A stretch of DNA of 64,000 nt from Trichobilharzia szidati (Eukaryota; Platyhelminthes; Trematoda; Strigeidida; Schistosomatidae). Location: contig OX235279.1 in NCBI GenBank assembly GCA_944472155.2, forward strand, positions 157,688,199-157,752,198. The letters run 5' to 3'. Of this stretch, positions 22,985 through 33,164 are shown piece by piece; positions within the stretch are counted from its first letter, which is position 1, and every line of letters begins with the position of its first letter. The position numbers and the translations under genes were made by a program. The notes under the pieces are model-generated. The model was given only the letters and a program-made list of their open reading frames with translations, did no database searches and was not told the origin of the DNA.

Positions 22985-25699
22985 GTGGGAACCAATCTCC
23001 TCCAGGATAATGACAGCCAGTTTCAACTGAAATGGAAAAAAGGTTACAATCATTCAGTGCTACGCGCCTACAAACGCCTCAGAACATGAGAAGAAGGAGG
23101 ATTTCTACAGTCAACTACAAACAGTAATGGACAACGTCCCAAATAGCGATATCAAAATCCTGATGGGTGACGTGAATGCGAAACTGGGAGGAGACAATAC
23201 AGGAAGAGAACTCACCATGGGTCGTGAGGCCCTCGGTGAAATGAACGAAAATGTCGAACTCTTCTCAGACTTCTGCGCCTTCAATGATTTGGTGATTGGT
23301 GGCAGTGTGTTCAACACAGGGATATACACAAGGCGACATGGATTTCACCAGATGGACACACCAAAAACCAGATAGACTTCATTTCAATCTCAAGGAAGTG
23401 GAGACGGAGCCTACTGGACACAAGATCGAGGAGAGGAGCAGATGTGGGTTCAGACCACTATCTGGTACAAGGGACTTTCAAGGTGAAGCTGAAAGCCTCG
23501 AGGATAGCTGGGGATAGGCCACAATGCAAGTTCAACACTCACAAACTGAAGGACACAATCACACAGGACATTTTCACTGCAACTGCCAGAGCAAAGCAGG
23601 AAACACTACGTGGCACCACTGAGGAATCATCCGTGGAAGACCATTGGAACTCTCTGAAGGTAATTTTCAACGAAACGTGCTCAACGGTTTTAGGAAGAAA
23701 GAAGAAACAAGACAAGGAATGGCCCTCAACAGACACTTGGAAACTAATAGAGGAGAGGAGAAAGGTGAAAGAAAAAATGATTCAATGCAAAGATGGACAA
23801 GAGAAAGAGACGCTGAACTCAACTTACACAGCACTGGACAAAGAAGTGAAGAAGAGTGCCAGGAAGGACAAAAGACAAGTCTACGACAACCTGGCTACTG
23901 AAGCTGAGAAGGCAGCAGGCAAAAGGGACCTGAGGACACTATATCAGATAACCAAGTCTCTATGTGGGAAGAGATCAACACAAGTGAAACCTATAAAGGA
24001 CAGCCAAGGGAAGCCAATTACCAAAGAAGAAAGACAGATTAAACAATGGGCGGACCACTTCAAAGGACTCTTGAATCGACCACCACCTACAAGCCGTCCA
24101 GTAATACCAACAACAGCACGTACACAACTGCAAGTTTACACCAATCCTCCAACGAAAACTGAAGTCATGAATGCAATCAAGCTTCTTAAAGCTGGAAAAG
24201 CAGCTGGACCAGATGGAATACCCCCGGAAGCACTGAAAGCGGACCCAGAAACGACGGCAGATATGCTGACTCCATTATTGCAAAAGATCTGGAAAGAGGG
24301 AAAGGTGCCTACTGACTGGAGGAAAGGTTACCTCGTGAAACTACCAAAGAAGGGCGACCTGGGACTCTGCCAGAACTGGCGAGGAATCATGCTCCTGTCG
24401 ACGCCAAGTAAAATCCTGAGTCGCATCATCCTGGAGAGAATCAAGGACGCGCTGGATACAGAACTCCGACCAGAACAAGCCGGATTCAGGAAAGGCAAAT
24501 CATGTTCTGACCAAATTGCAACTCTACGCATCATCATCACAGAACAAAGCATGGAATGGCAATCAAATCTCTACCTCAACTTTATAGACTTTGAGAAGGC
24601 CTTCGACAGCGTTGACCGCGAAGTAATTTGGAAACTACTCGAGTACTACGGCGTACCCCAAATATTCACCAACCTTATTCAACAGCTGTACGACAACGGC
24701 ACATGTTAAGTGATCCACAACGGAAAACTCAGTGAAGCGTTCGGAGTAAACACAGGAGTCAGACAAGGGTGCTTATTATCACCAATCATATTCCTAATTG
24801 TGGTGGACTGGATTATGCGTCAGACAGTGGGAAACAAGAAGACAGGGATATCCTGGACCGACGTGAAGAACCTAGAAGACCTGGATTTCGCGCGTGGATG
24901 ATTTATGTTTGATGTCACACAAAATCGAAGACTTACAAGCGAAAACCGACAAACTGGTCGAAGAAGCAGCAAAGACAGGACTCCAGGTGAACATACACAA
25001 GACGGAGGTTATGAAAATAACCAACCAACAACAACAACAGCAGCAACATCCAGTGCCAATCACCATCAACGGGAGGGATTTGAAAGAGGTTACTTCTTTC
25101 ACTTATCTGGGGAGCATTGTCTCAACCACAGGAGGAACGGACGAGGATGTCAAATCGAGAATCGGGAAGGCGAGAAGCACATTCATCAACCTGAAACTAA
25201 TTTGGAAATCTTCGTCACTCACCATCAACAACAAAATTCGGATTTTCAATACAAACGTGAAGTCAATTTTGCTTTACGGATCAGAAACTTGGCGAGTCAC
25301 CAAGAATATTTTCAACAGGTTGCAGACCTTTATCAACAACTGTCTTCGCTCCATACTGAAGATTAGATGACCAGAAAGAATCACAAACAAGAAGCTATGG
25401 GAACAAACGAAACAGGAACCAATCGCCCAACAAATATGCAGGAGGAAGTGGAGATGGATTGGACACTCGCTGAGGAGGCCGTTGTGTGACATCGCGCGTC
25501 AAGCCCTCGAGTGGAACCCGAAAGGGAAGCGGCGAGTGGGACGTCCAAGGGTGACATGGAGGAGATCGTGTGAGGAGGAGATGAAACAGTATGGAATAAC
25601 ATGGACGCAAGTGAAAAGTACAGCACAAGACAGAAGCAAGTGGAGACGTGCAGTTGAAGCCCTATGTTCCATTAGGAACCCAAGGGAACAATAATATAA
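22985..25699 (+). mobile_element. LINE-A (RTE-like) retrotransposon, 5' truncated, with 14-bp TSD
   Basis: It starts inside the AP-endonuclease domain and ends in short AAT-type repeats (aataatataat), typical of RTE-group tails. It is flanked by the 14-bp duplication and inserted in one arm of the inverted repeat only, so it postdates that duplication. Order: endonuclease remnant, linker, RT with motifs A to C, C-terminal domain. Confidence 0.9.
23127..25694 (+). pseudogene. LINE-A endonuclease/reverse transcriptase, four lesions
   Basis: EN motifs are ILMGDVNAKLGGDN (about 23157) and GSDHYLVQG (23447). RT blocks are KAGKAAGPDG (24197), PKKGDLGLCQNWRGIMLLS (24340), GFRKGKSC, motif A FIDFEKAFDSVDRE (24578), motif B GVRQGCLLSP (24758) and motif C. 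The frame shifts near 23300, between the endonuclease pieces. CAA-to-TAA creates a stop at 24707-24709. About 4 extra bases (near 24892) split FA from DD in motif C. TGG-to-TGA makes a stop near 25366. A CAA/CAG-coded polyglutamine run sits at about 25020. The C-terminal RRKWRWIGHSLRRP and WNPKGKRRVGRPR blocks reach 25694. Repairable in principle but inactive as read. Confidence 0.85.
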
Positions 25700-25713
25700 T
25701 AACTAGTCTGGCA
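25700..25713 (+). repeat. Target-site duplication, 3' copy
   Basis: Second copy of taactagtctggca, directly after the LINE-A tail. Confidence 0.85.
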
Positions 25714-26879
25714 CTTTACAATATTTTGTAGTGTCAATGCGCTCAAGATATTTGTTTTGTCATACAATACAACTTCTCATCCCAGGTGTAATCTGCCTTT
25801 CTGTGTCCAAAAATTGTGTCCATCAAATCACTGGCTGTTATTTCAATGGTGTAAATAATACATATTTTCTAACTGTAAGAACCTGGTGTGGAGTTGGGGG
25901 TGGGGGTGAAATAACTGACCAGAATGCCTTCTCTTCATAACGGCCTTTTATTAATTCATGTGACGTGAGAATATTTCTCATTCTTAAGTCTGCTTATACT
26001 GTCTGTTGATAGTCTTCTTAGCTTATACGCCTACGCATTTTCTGAATGTAGATTGATTGAAGTCGAGGCCCTATATCATACACCTAAATGTTGATTTGAC
26101 TTTTTCAGCCACTTTCTATCTTACTATGACTGAGTAGAGCATGACGAAATATAAAAACAAAATATACATTAACTGCTGTTAGAAATATGCTTAACCTATG
26201 AGTCATGCATACAATGTTCTAACTTTAGGACACTAAAAAATATATAGTGTCAATCTATGTTAGCTAGCCAGCTAGCTAGCGAGCTAAGTAGAAGGGGCTG
26301 ACTAGAGTTAGGGTGACACAACTAATTCAGAGATAAATTTGTCCTTTTAGGTAGCAGACCTATCGAATTGAGACAAAAAAAAAGTACAATTGACCAGAAA
26401 GCATACAATGAGTGTGAGGTCAATTGCATGCTTTGAACTAGCACATTTGGCTAAATTAGACTCTATCGGAATATAGGCATTTAGCTAGATCTAGAATGAC
26501 GCATCGTCCCACTAATCTAGACAAAAGCTGGGCAAAGCATTCACCTACTCATGGTCACAATGGGTTTGGATAGGTTGAAAGCTTTCAGACGTTCTTCTTT
26601 AAACAACAAGGCAGTTAGGAAGTCATTTGGAGTACACTGTTATGATTATTGGCAATCATCAAGCAAGAGAACTAATTGAACAGGATTAGGCGACGTCATT
26701 GTATTTCGGTGGATCTTGTCAACTGTATACGACAGTTTATGGTTAAAGGAATTACCGAAATAAACTAATGATAACTAAACTATGTACTACTGATTGATTT
26801 AGATGAGTAGTGTAATACTATTCACACAGTGTTTAATTTTCGATGAATGGTTCAATGGTATCTTGACTTGAATTCTGGG

Positions 26880-28085
26880 ATGGTTTGTCACTTTGCTTAT
26901 TCTATATCAGTGGATTAATTTGATCGAAAGAAATAGCGTGTCTCTTGATGGCGATTTCTTTTGTATTGGAGACTTCTAGGAATTCCCTGATGGTTTTTTT
27001 CCACTCTTTAAAATTTTCACATTGGCATAATGAAATCGGTGTCCTCAATAGTTGGCTGAATGCGTTCATATGTAGCAGGTATGCATGTCGTGTCTTTTCA
27101 CAGCTAAATTTTTTCCTTGAATTCGGAGTCGAAGAAGTATTTAAACCATGACCTGTATAATGCTTCCGCTCTTCATATAATTTATTAAGTAGTGAGTCGG
27201 TGGCACAGCGGTTGCGATTCTCGCCGACCATGCACATGGCCCGGGGTTTGATCCCCTGTCGACGCATACCCGATATCAGTGGTCGCCCTGCAAAATTGGG
27301 CTACCAATATCACATGCTGAAAATTCCATACTTGTACCAAAAGAATACGGTGTGGAATGAAGCTAAGATCAAAAAAGAAAAAGATTGTGTTAATGTTGTC
27401 TTCTTTTGTTGTTGCGTCTTTTAGTCTCGACGGGGTCTAAATGAAGTGATTAATTTGGTTTGTGTGCAGTATCTATTCTGAGTAGCATTAGCATTCTAGT
27501 CGTTAGTTTAGAAGTATTCTTCGCTTACACAGTAGGGATGAATTTCCTAGTGGTTTCTGAGGTTGGTTTCCTGTTGGCAGTTTGATTCGAGTCTAGATAT
27601 TTTATCATAATTTTCTAGGGGAATCCGTTTTTCAGAAACACACAGTTAATGAAATACTGAAGGATGCGTTTTAACTTTCCTAATAAATAAATGTTTATTA
27701 TACACAGTTTCTTTTGTATTCTGTCTTATTGAAGTGTTTAATCTCTGTGAGTTGATTTCCTGCATACCTGTGTTTCATAGATTTCCTATATTTCTTCTCT
27801 TGACTAATTTTGTTATCTGATTCTTCTTCCTGCCTCTCTTCAAACACGTTGTGGATTAATCTGTATGTGTATGTCTGCTATATCATTTCTTGTATTTATG
27901 ACAAATATGTCATCAATATACCTTATGCAGAATTTTAGCCTAATTATTGGTCCAGCTATCGTTTCTAGTTTTTGCATAACAGCTTCAGCAGTTAGTACTG
28001 ATATGGATGATCCCATAGATGGTGAAATTGGCACTAACTAAGCTTTACACCGAGGATCAAATAGAGTTTCAAAGTAAGTTTACCA
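26880..28085 (-). mobile_element. Penelope-like element with YIDD box, interrupted by a SINE
   Basis: Minus strand: MGSSISVLTAEAVMQKLE then CIRYIDDIFVIN, the PLE reverse transcriptase motif C region with both aspartates kept. A decayed THRD-type segment and NGFP-KIMIKYLDSNQTAN (about 27600) follow. After the SINE at 27193-27384 come AYLLHMNAFSQLL and REFLEVSNTKE (26900-27060), which fit the GIY-YIG C-terminus. The catalytic YIG tripeptide itself was not found. Stops are present. Confidence 0.7.
27193..27384 (+). mobile_element. SINE-A (tRNA-derived) inserted in a PLE
   Basis: A-box-like 'tggcacagcggttgcg' and B-box-like 'ggtttgatccc' form the tRNA-like head. Then come 'cccgatatcagtggtcg', 'ctgaaaattccatacttgta' and the tail 'ggtgtggaatgaagc' plus A-rich sequence. 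Orientation is opposite to the host PLE. Confidence 0.8.
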
Positions 28086-28319
28086 GTCAGTAGTAAATGT
28101 CGTCAAAGCAGCTCATTGTCTCTTCAATAATCGATGTACAGGTAATAAGTCCATCGTTTGAATCCCTCAACACTAACTTCTTCAGCCTAATCGGACAAGT
28201 GGATAGTAATAGCTGCAGTAGTGATAGCAATCAGCTTGCCCTTTTTCATCTTGATACATGAGAATTTCCCCTTCCCTTGACAGAATCTACTAATCACTTT
28301 AGCAAGGAGTAATTAGGAG

Positions 28320-28560
28320 AGAAGTGTGTGTCGTTATTTCAGCTGTTGTAGACTTCTCGCCAGCCTCTCACGCGGCTCCAATTCCAGCCGACGCGCTCTT
28401 AACACCTTGTGCAGTTTACTAGCAGCTAGTAGGTAGTAGGCATGAAAAAGATGAAGGAGATTTTGCTCCCCACGCTGTAGGAAAAAACAACACCATGGCT
28501 ACTGGAACTCCAGGCAGAGTTTGTCCTATTCAGAACTCAAGGAACAAAAATAAAATATAT
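28320..28560 (+). repeat. Dispersed repeat (family H)
   Basis: Shares ordered blocks with 43310-43440: 'ggagagaagt...gccagcctctcacg' against 'cacgagaggctagcc', 'acaccatggctactgg', and an ending like LINE-A tails ('cagaactcaaggaacaaaa'). Class unknown; possibly a short non-autonomous element using a LINE-A-like 3' end. Confidence 0.4.
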
Positions 28561-29224
28561 AAATATAATTTGTTCAATAATTATAGTGACGCCTTTATAT
28601 AAAAATATAAAGATATGTGTATAAATATAATCTACAAAAACCTAATTACAATATAATGATGTCAGGAGGTTAATATAACCCAAAATGATATAAATCACTC
28701 GTTCACTCCCTAATTTTTACGTTAGCTGTTGTATGGTTGGTTATCATCAGTATCTGTTTAACATCAATATGCTTCCGATAGTGAATATTCGAATATGGGC
28801 TAGTTGTTTCACACTGCATAATTAATCGACATCAGCACAATTTGTCTAGAAATGTTTTTGTTCAGGGTGTTCAATTCGAAAAAGTAAGAATAAGTCAAGA
28901 GGTTAAAATCGCGTTACAATATTTTCCTTGTTTTAATATTGACTCATTGATGAATCTGGTTGTAGTCGGCTGTAGTATTGATCGGAATTTATATGTACGA
29001 TAGAATTTCTGAGCATGCGATTGTTCTTTTCTTTGATAAATTTGCTAAAAGAAAAAAGATGCAAAGACATGAGAAAAAAAAACAAATTTTAAAGAAAGTG
29101 TAGGTTGAAACTTATCAATACGGTCAACACAAATAATAATAATAATATAAATGCAGTAATAACTTCGCGATATCTTATTTCACCTCTTGCCGTTCCCATT
29201 GTAACTTCGTGTTTCAAGATTAAT

Positions 29225-29590
29225 CATTTAAGTTTCAGCAGCAGTGGTGTTTCTCATTGGGAGCAAAGGTTGTTGGCTTAAAATTCAACCTTCGCTCTCT
29301 ACTGGGCTTACTACCGTACCCACAAGATACAGTAGTGCGTCGAGCACTGGTTGTTTAGAATTATCTCTCTAAATCTGTGATGCGACTTATAGAAAGCGGG
29401 AATTGATGAACCGTTGGATCCCATCCGAAAGTGCGAGTGCTCAACAAGTACGCCTCGTAGACTGAAGCTCCTGGGTCGAATCCCTGGTCGTGGGATCATG
29501 AGTGAATACTGCTAAATAGTAGCAAACTAAGGTGTCCAGTATTCCCTCGTGGTTCTCAATGATTCACCTAACTGTGAAGTGATTTCGTCA
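29225..29590 (+). mobile_element. Sm-alpha-like SINE with relic hammerhead
   Basis: tRNA-like head with a B-box-like 'gggtcgaatccct' (about 29471). At 29504-29511 gaatactg pairs perfectly with cagtattc at 29537-29544, the positions of hammerhead stem I. The core between them is eroded ('ctaaatagtagcaaac', 'ggtgtc'). Confidence 0.55.
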
Positions 29591-30457
29591 TCAATCTTGA
29601 AACCTATGAAATCCTCCCAAACTTAAAGACTTCGATTAATTTCAAATAGAATCTTCTCCCGGAACTGTCAACAGTTAGAGAGACAGAGTCACTGGAAATC
29701 GCCAGGGATAACACTGGACAACGGTTTCATCCTCGTTTTCTTAAGACTTTTCAGCAATGCACAGCCTTAACGTCACTCAGAACTTTCAGACCACGAGGTT
29801 AGTCCATTGTATGTTCGACCTTCTGGGTTGGAATGACCCGATGATTCTCGGACTGTTGTCCCTTCGTGATTATCACACTTACACATTGAATTTATCTACT
29901 CATTTCTGCCGCATATATATATATATATATACATATAATGTCCCACAGAGATAATCAGTGGAGTTATTAAAAGAGTTTGTGGTTCCAATCATCGTTCAGT
30001 ATCCGATGATAAGACAAATAATGTCATGGAAAATTCACATTAGGGTGTTTAAAAAATCACAGTCAAAATCCGTCTATGCGATTAAACTGTTATAATCCCG
30101 ATTTCGTACTTTGACCGTACTTATTGTACGTTTAATTTATTCAATTTGTATAGCTTTGCCTTATTATTTCGATTGTTATTGTTAATTTCATTTTGAACAA
30201 TTTCCAGAATTATTTAACTTGTTAGCCTTTGTTTATTTAAGTCAGTATAATTTTGGGTTTTTGCAAATGTTATCTTAACATAATTTTCAGTTTTTTTTTT
30301 GATTGCACACTAGTCAGTAACTAGTGTAATGTGTCTAGTCCTATCTTCGGTGCAGACTGAATTCTATCAGTCATGTTTGCAATGTGGCCACCATGCTAGG
30401 TGGCTCGCCATTACGGTGCACTGTGAATTGTTGGTATTAGATGGTTGGAGGCAATCG

Positions 30458-30517
30458 GCAGGAAGCCTTGGACCTAGGTTTCGTGCTAGTTGGCACTCAT
30501 CAGCAAGGCGTATCTGC
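30458..30517 (-). ncRNA. Hammerhead ribozyme, canonical core (multimer unit A)
   Basis: Read 5'-3' on the minus strand. Outer stem I is GCAG/CTGC with an internal loop (ATAC opposite TTC); inner stem I is GCCTTG/CAAGGC (30504-30509 with 30465-30470). CTGATGA lies at 30497-30503. Stem II GTGC/GCAC closes a CAACTA loop. GAAA is followed by the self-complementary CCTAGG as a minimal stem III, then the cleavage triplet GTC. Predicted cleavage falls between 30471 and 30470. All invariant core bases are present. The internal loop in stem I next to loop II is the arrangement used for tertiary contact in natural hammerheads. The 2-nt loop of stem III, or a dimer through CCTAGG, is the uncertain part. 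Confidence 0.88.
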
Positions 30518-30808
30518 AACCTTGAAGGAACTGATGTCCCTTCTGAGATTCGAACTCGCGTCACCCAGTGCTGCAGTCACAAACCTTACCACTGAGCTAT
30601 TCAGGCTCGCGACTGACCTCCTGTAGGACTGTATTGGATATTTTTTTTTTTGATTGCACACTAGTCAGTAACTAGTGTCCTGTATCTAGTCCTATCTTCG
30701 GTGCAGACTGAATTCTATCAGTCATGTTTGCAATGTGGCCACCATGCTAGGTGGCTCGCCATTACGGTGCACTGTGAATTGTTGGTATTAGGTGGTTGGA
30801 GGCAATCG

Positions 30809-30868
30809 GCAGGAAGCCTTGGACCTAGGTTTCGTGCTGGTTGGCACTCACAAGCAAGGCGTATCTGC
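30809..30868 (-). ncRNA. Hammerhead ribozyme with mutated core (multimer unit B)
   Basis: Exactly 351 bp from unit A, with the same stems and GAAA. The CTGATGA box at 30848-30854 reads CTTGTGA, changing two invariant positions (G5 and A6 in standard numbering). Expected to be inactive. Confidence 0.8.
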
Positions 30869-31299
30869 AACCTTGAAGGAACTCATGTCCCTTCTGAGAT
30901 TCGAACCCGCGTCACCCAGTGCTACAGTCACAAATCTTACCACTGAGCTATTCAGGCTCGCGACTGACCTCCTGTAGGACTGTATTGGATATTTTTTTTT
31001 TGATTGCACACTAGTCAGTAACTAGTGTCCTGTGTCTAGTCCTATCTTCGGTGCAGACTGAATTCTACCAGTAATAATAATAATAATTTTCAGTGTTGTT
31101 GATTTAATGTTTGTATTGCATACAATTCTTCCTATTAATAAATTTGAATAAAGCAATAATGAAAAATTTTGTAACTGAGTTGGGTAGGCAAAGATGAATA
31201 AATAGTTACAGTTGACCTCATAGCCAAGTTGTAAATATAGGTGGAAGAGGGGTTGTAAAGGGAAAGAGAAAAGTGTATGTATGTATGACTGCTTTTTAT

Positions 31300-31365
31300 A
31301 AACCCTTGACCCGTATTCCACTCGGAACCTAAAGGGATAACAATGAATATATATATATATATAAT
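31300..31365 (+). repeat. LINE-A-like 3' tail and (AT)n
   Basis: 'tattccactcggaacctaaa' matches LINE-A 3' ends and is followed by a TA run at about 31346-31363. No coding part remains. Confidence 0.45.
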
Positions 31366-31849
31366 GCTTTATTCCAAAAGTCTTGCTTAGATTATAGCAT
31401 GTAATTTTCAGCATTTGTCACAATATTTAAATCGGATTTACTCAAAACATACATAAAATTAACCACAGGATATTTTCCATATTTACTGTAGGAATAATGC
31501 CAAAATGTGCAAAGTATAAAATGAAAATAATAATTATGATAATAGTAATAACAATAACATGAGGTGTGTTTCAAACAATATTATAGACACAGTATGGGAG
31601 TCTTAGCATGTTACAGAGTATTGAGTCTAGTGTTCTCCTGACAGAGCATGGTGCGGCGGAGGAACGAAAAAAAATAATAACACTTATTACAGAGCTTAAA
31701 TGGTGTTTATAAAAGGACTAAAAATATAAGCAGGATAATAACAATAAAACCTGTTATAGGGGTGGGAAGAAGGTTAGCCAGTTCATACCTGACACTATTT
31801 TCATCACATAAAATACGTACCAAATTTGGTATCGTGGAATTTTTATACT

Positions 31850-32487
31850 TACACGTGCGCTCCTAAAGTCTTTTGAAATGACTTTTTGTTTTACCTGAGG
31901 AGAAACGGGATGAAAGCTATGAGTAAAGTGGACGAAATCCTTTTAGGAGATTTGTTGCATGAAATCAAGTGCCTATCAATGACGATGTCAAAGATACGAC
32001 CCAATGGGATACCACTCGCCCTACTGACAGCCTTCAGAGTTCTACAGAGCAAAATATGATATTTATTTAAGCGACCAAGGAAAGAATAAGGGTGAACAAT
32101 AAAGAAGAATAGGTAAGATGCAAGAGTTAACAAACTATAAGAAGAGGAGGGGTTGAGTTATGCCCGAGTGCCATAACTTCTTAATGTAAAAAGTCAGACG
32201 GAATATTTTTCTAGAAATCACTAAGATGTGGATAGACCAGGATAGGTCAGAAGAAAGAATAAGTCCAAGATACTTAACGTCGTACTTGGTTTCTATATCA
32301 GTATAATCTATTTTACAACGATTATGGAAACTACCAGCTTCGTCTAACTTTCTTTTATGCCGGAAACTGAAATTAAGAGCCTGACATTTGGAAGGATTTA
32401 GTTTAAAGCCATTAGACGAAGACCATTTGTTAACTCCTGGTAGAAAGCTGTTAATCTTAGTACAGTGTAGCTGGGAGTTAACATGCA
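31850..32487 (-). mobile_element. CR1-type LINE RT C-terminal fragment
   Basis: Minus strand: WSSSNGFKLNPSKCQALNFS, VKYLGLILSSDLSW, RKIFRLTFYIKKLWHSG, then LCRTLKAVSRASGIPLG and DIVIDRHLISCNK. The same family occurs at 17.5-18.3 and 57.9-59.0 kb. It abuts an (AT)n run at about 32488-32514, close to a host exon. Confidence 0.75.
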
Positions 32488-32522
32488 TATAATATATATA
32501 TATATATATATATTCAACTTAC

Positions 32523-32821
32523 TTTGTAAGCAACCGTCTCCTTAGCGCGTTCATACGATAACAATCCTTTACGACCTGATAAATTGTTCTCTTGAATTTG
32601 CTGGAATTCATCTAGATAATCTTTTTCAGAGTTTTGTGTACTGATGCATGGTTTCTCTTTTTCATTGTAGCTGACATCTATTAATGCCTTCTTCATATTG
32701 CTACTATTGTTATTTGTTATAGTGTTTGCATGCGATGCATCTGTTCTCGTTGGAATACCCACCTCAAGATCGCATTGATTGACTGACTCATTAAAACACT
32801 GTTGGTACCAATTTTCAAACT
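32523..32821 (-). CDS. Host exon d: kinesin-9-like (KIF6/KIF9) tail exon
   Basis: Acceptor 'tctttttag' ends at 32822 and donor GTAAGT starts at 32522. The 299-bp exon enters in phase 1 and leaves in phase 0. Joined to the exon at 46639-46818 it reads through the junction as IRLLQ-EFENWYQQCF, which fits the tail of kinesin-9 motors after the coiled coil. It continues with a polar low-complexity stretch, then YLDEFQQIQENNLSG and ERAKETVAYK. No stop in frame. Because it ends at a donor, at least one more exon must lie at lower coordinates; I did not find it. Exon status is strong; the family name is an inference. Confidence 0.75.
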
Positions 32822-33164
32822 CTAAAAAGATTAAGTGAAATCAAATCAAACTTTAGAAAATTAGAACAATAAGAACAATGAAAAAAAATATTTTTTTGGC
32901 TAATAAATCCATTCAGAGAACTGGTAGCTACTAAAATCAATCTCCACATAACAACAGACAATAAGAATTGAAAATTTCTAAAGACAGTGAACGCCTCGGC
33001 CATTCATGAATTCAAGACAAACTTTTGTGTCTAAAAAATGTCTAAATGTACAATGCCTGTTTCTACCTTAGTCGGAGTGGAATGAACACTTATTTATTTT
33101 TTGTTTGTTTATTTAATCTATGTACCTTTCTTTTATTATTACAACTATTATTATTAGTAGTAGT

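Larger units (their letters stand above)
21041..26810 (-). repeat. Right arm of the large inverted repeat
   Basis: Mirror of 14271-17386. The inner end is 'tcaacaataa' at 21041 and the outer end 'agatgagtag' at 26801-26810. It carries a 2.7-kb LINE-A insertion at 22985-25699. Relative to the left arm it has a longer ATT tract near 22310-22390. Confidence 0.9.
30281..31093 (-). mobile_element. Tandem multimer of a hammerhead SINE, one insertion with a 10-bp TSD
   Basis: Two full units with a period of exactly 351 bp, plus an 80-bp piece of a third, are bounded by taattttcag at 30281-30290 and 31084-31093. Read on the minus strand, each unit has a tRNA-like head (A box tagctcagtggt, B box ttcgaatc), a hammerhead ribozyme region, an unknown body and an A-run. 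The A-run of one unit abuts the next. The 5' end is truncated within a unit. Pol III promoter elements are internal. The family resembles the Sm-alpha SINE/ribozyme repeats of schistosomes (by memory). Confidence 0.88.

Noticed and set aside
30542..30610. tRNA gene on the minus strand
   Set aside because: A and B boxes are present, but no acceptor stem forms and the segment is the head of a SINE unit repeated every 351 bp.
30281..31093. CRISPR-like or satellite array
   Set aside because: Only 2.2 long units with an internal Pol III promoter and a single TSD; a multimeric SINE insertion explains it.
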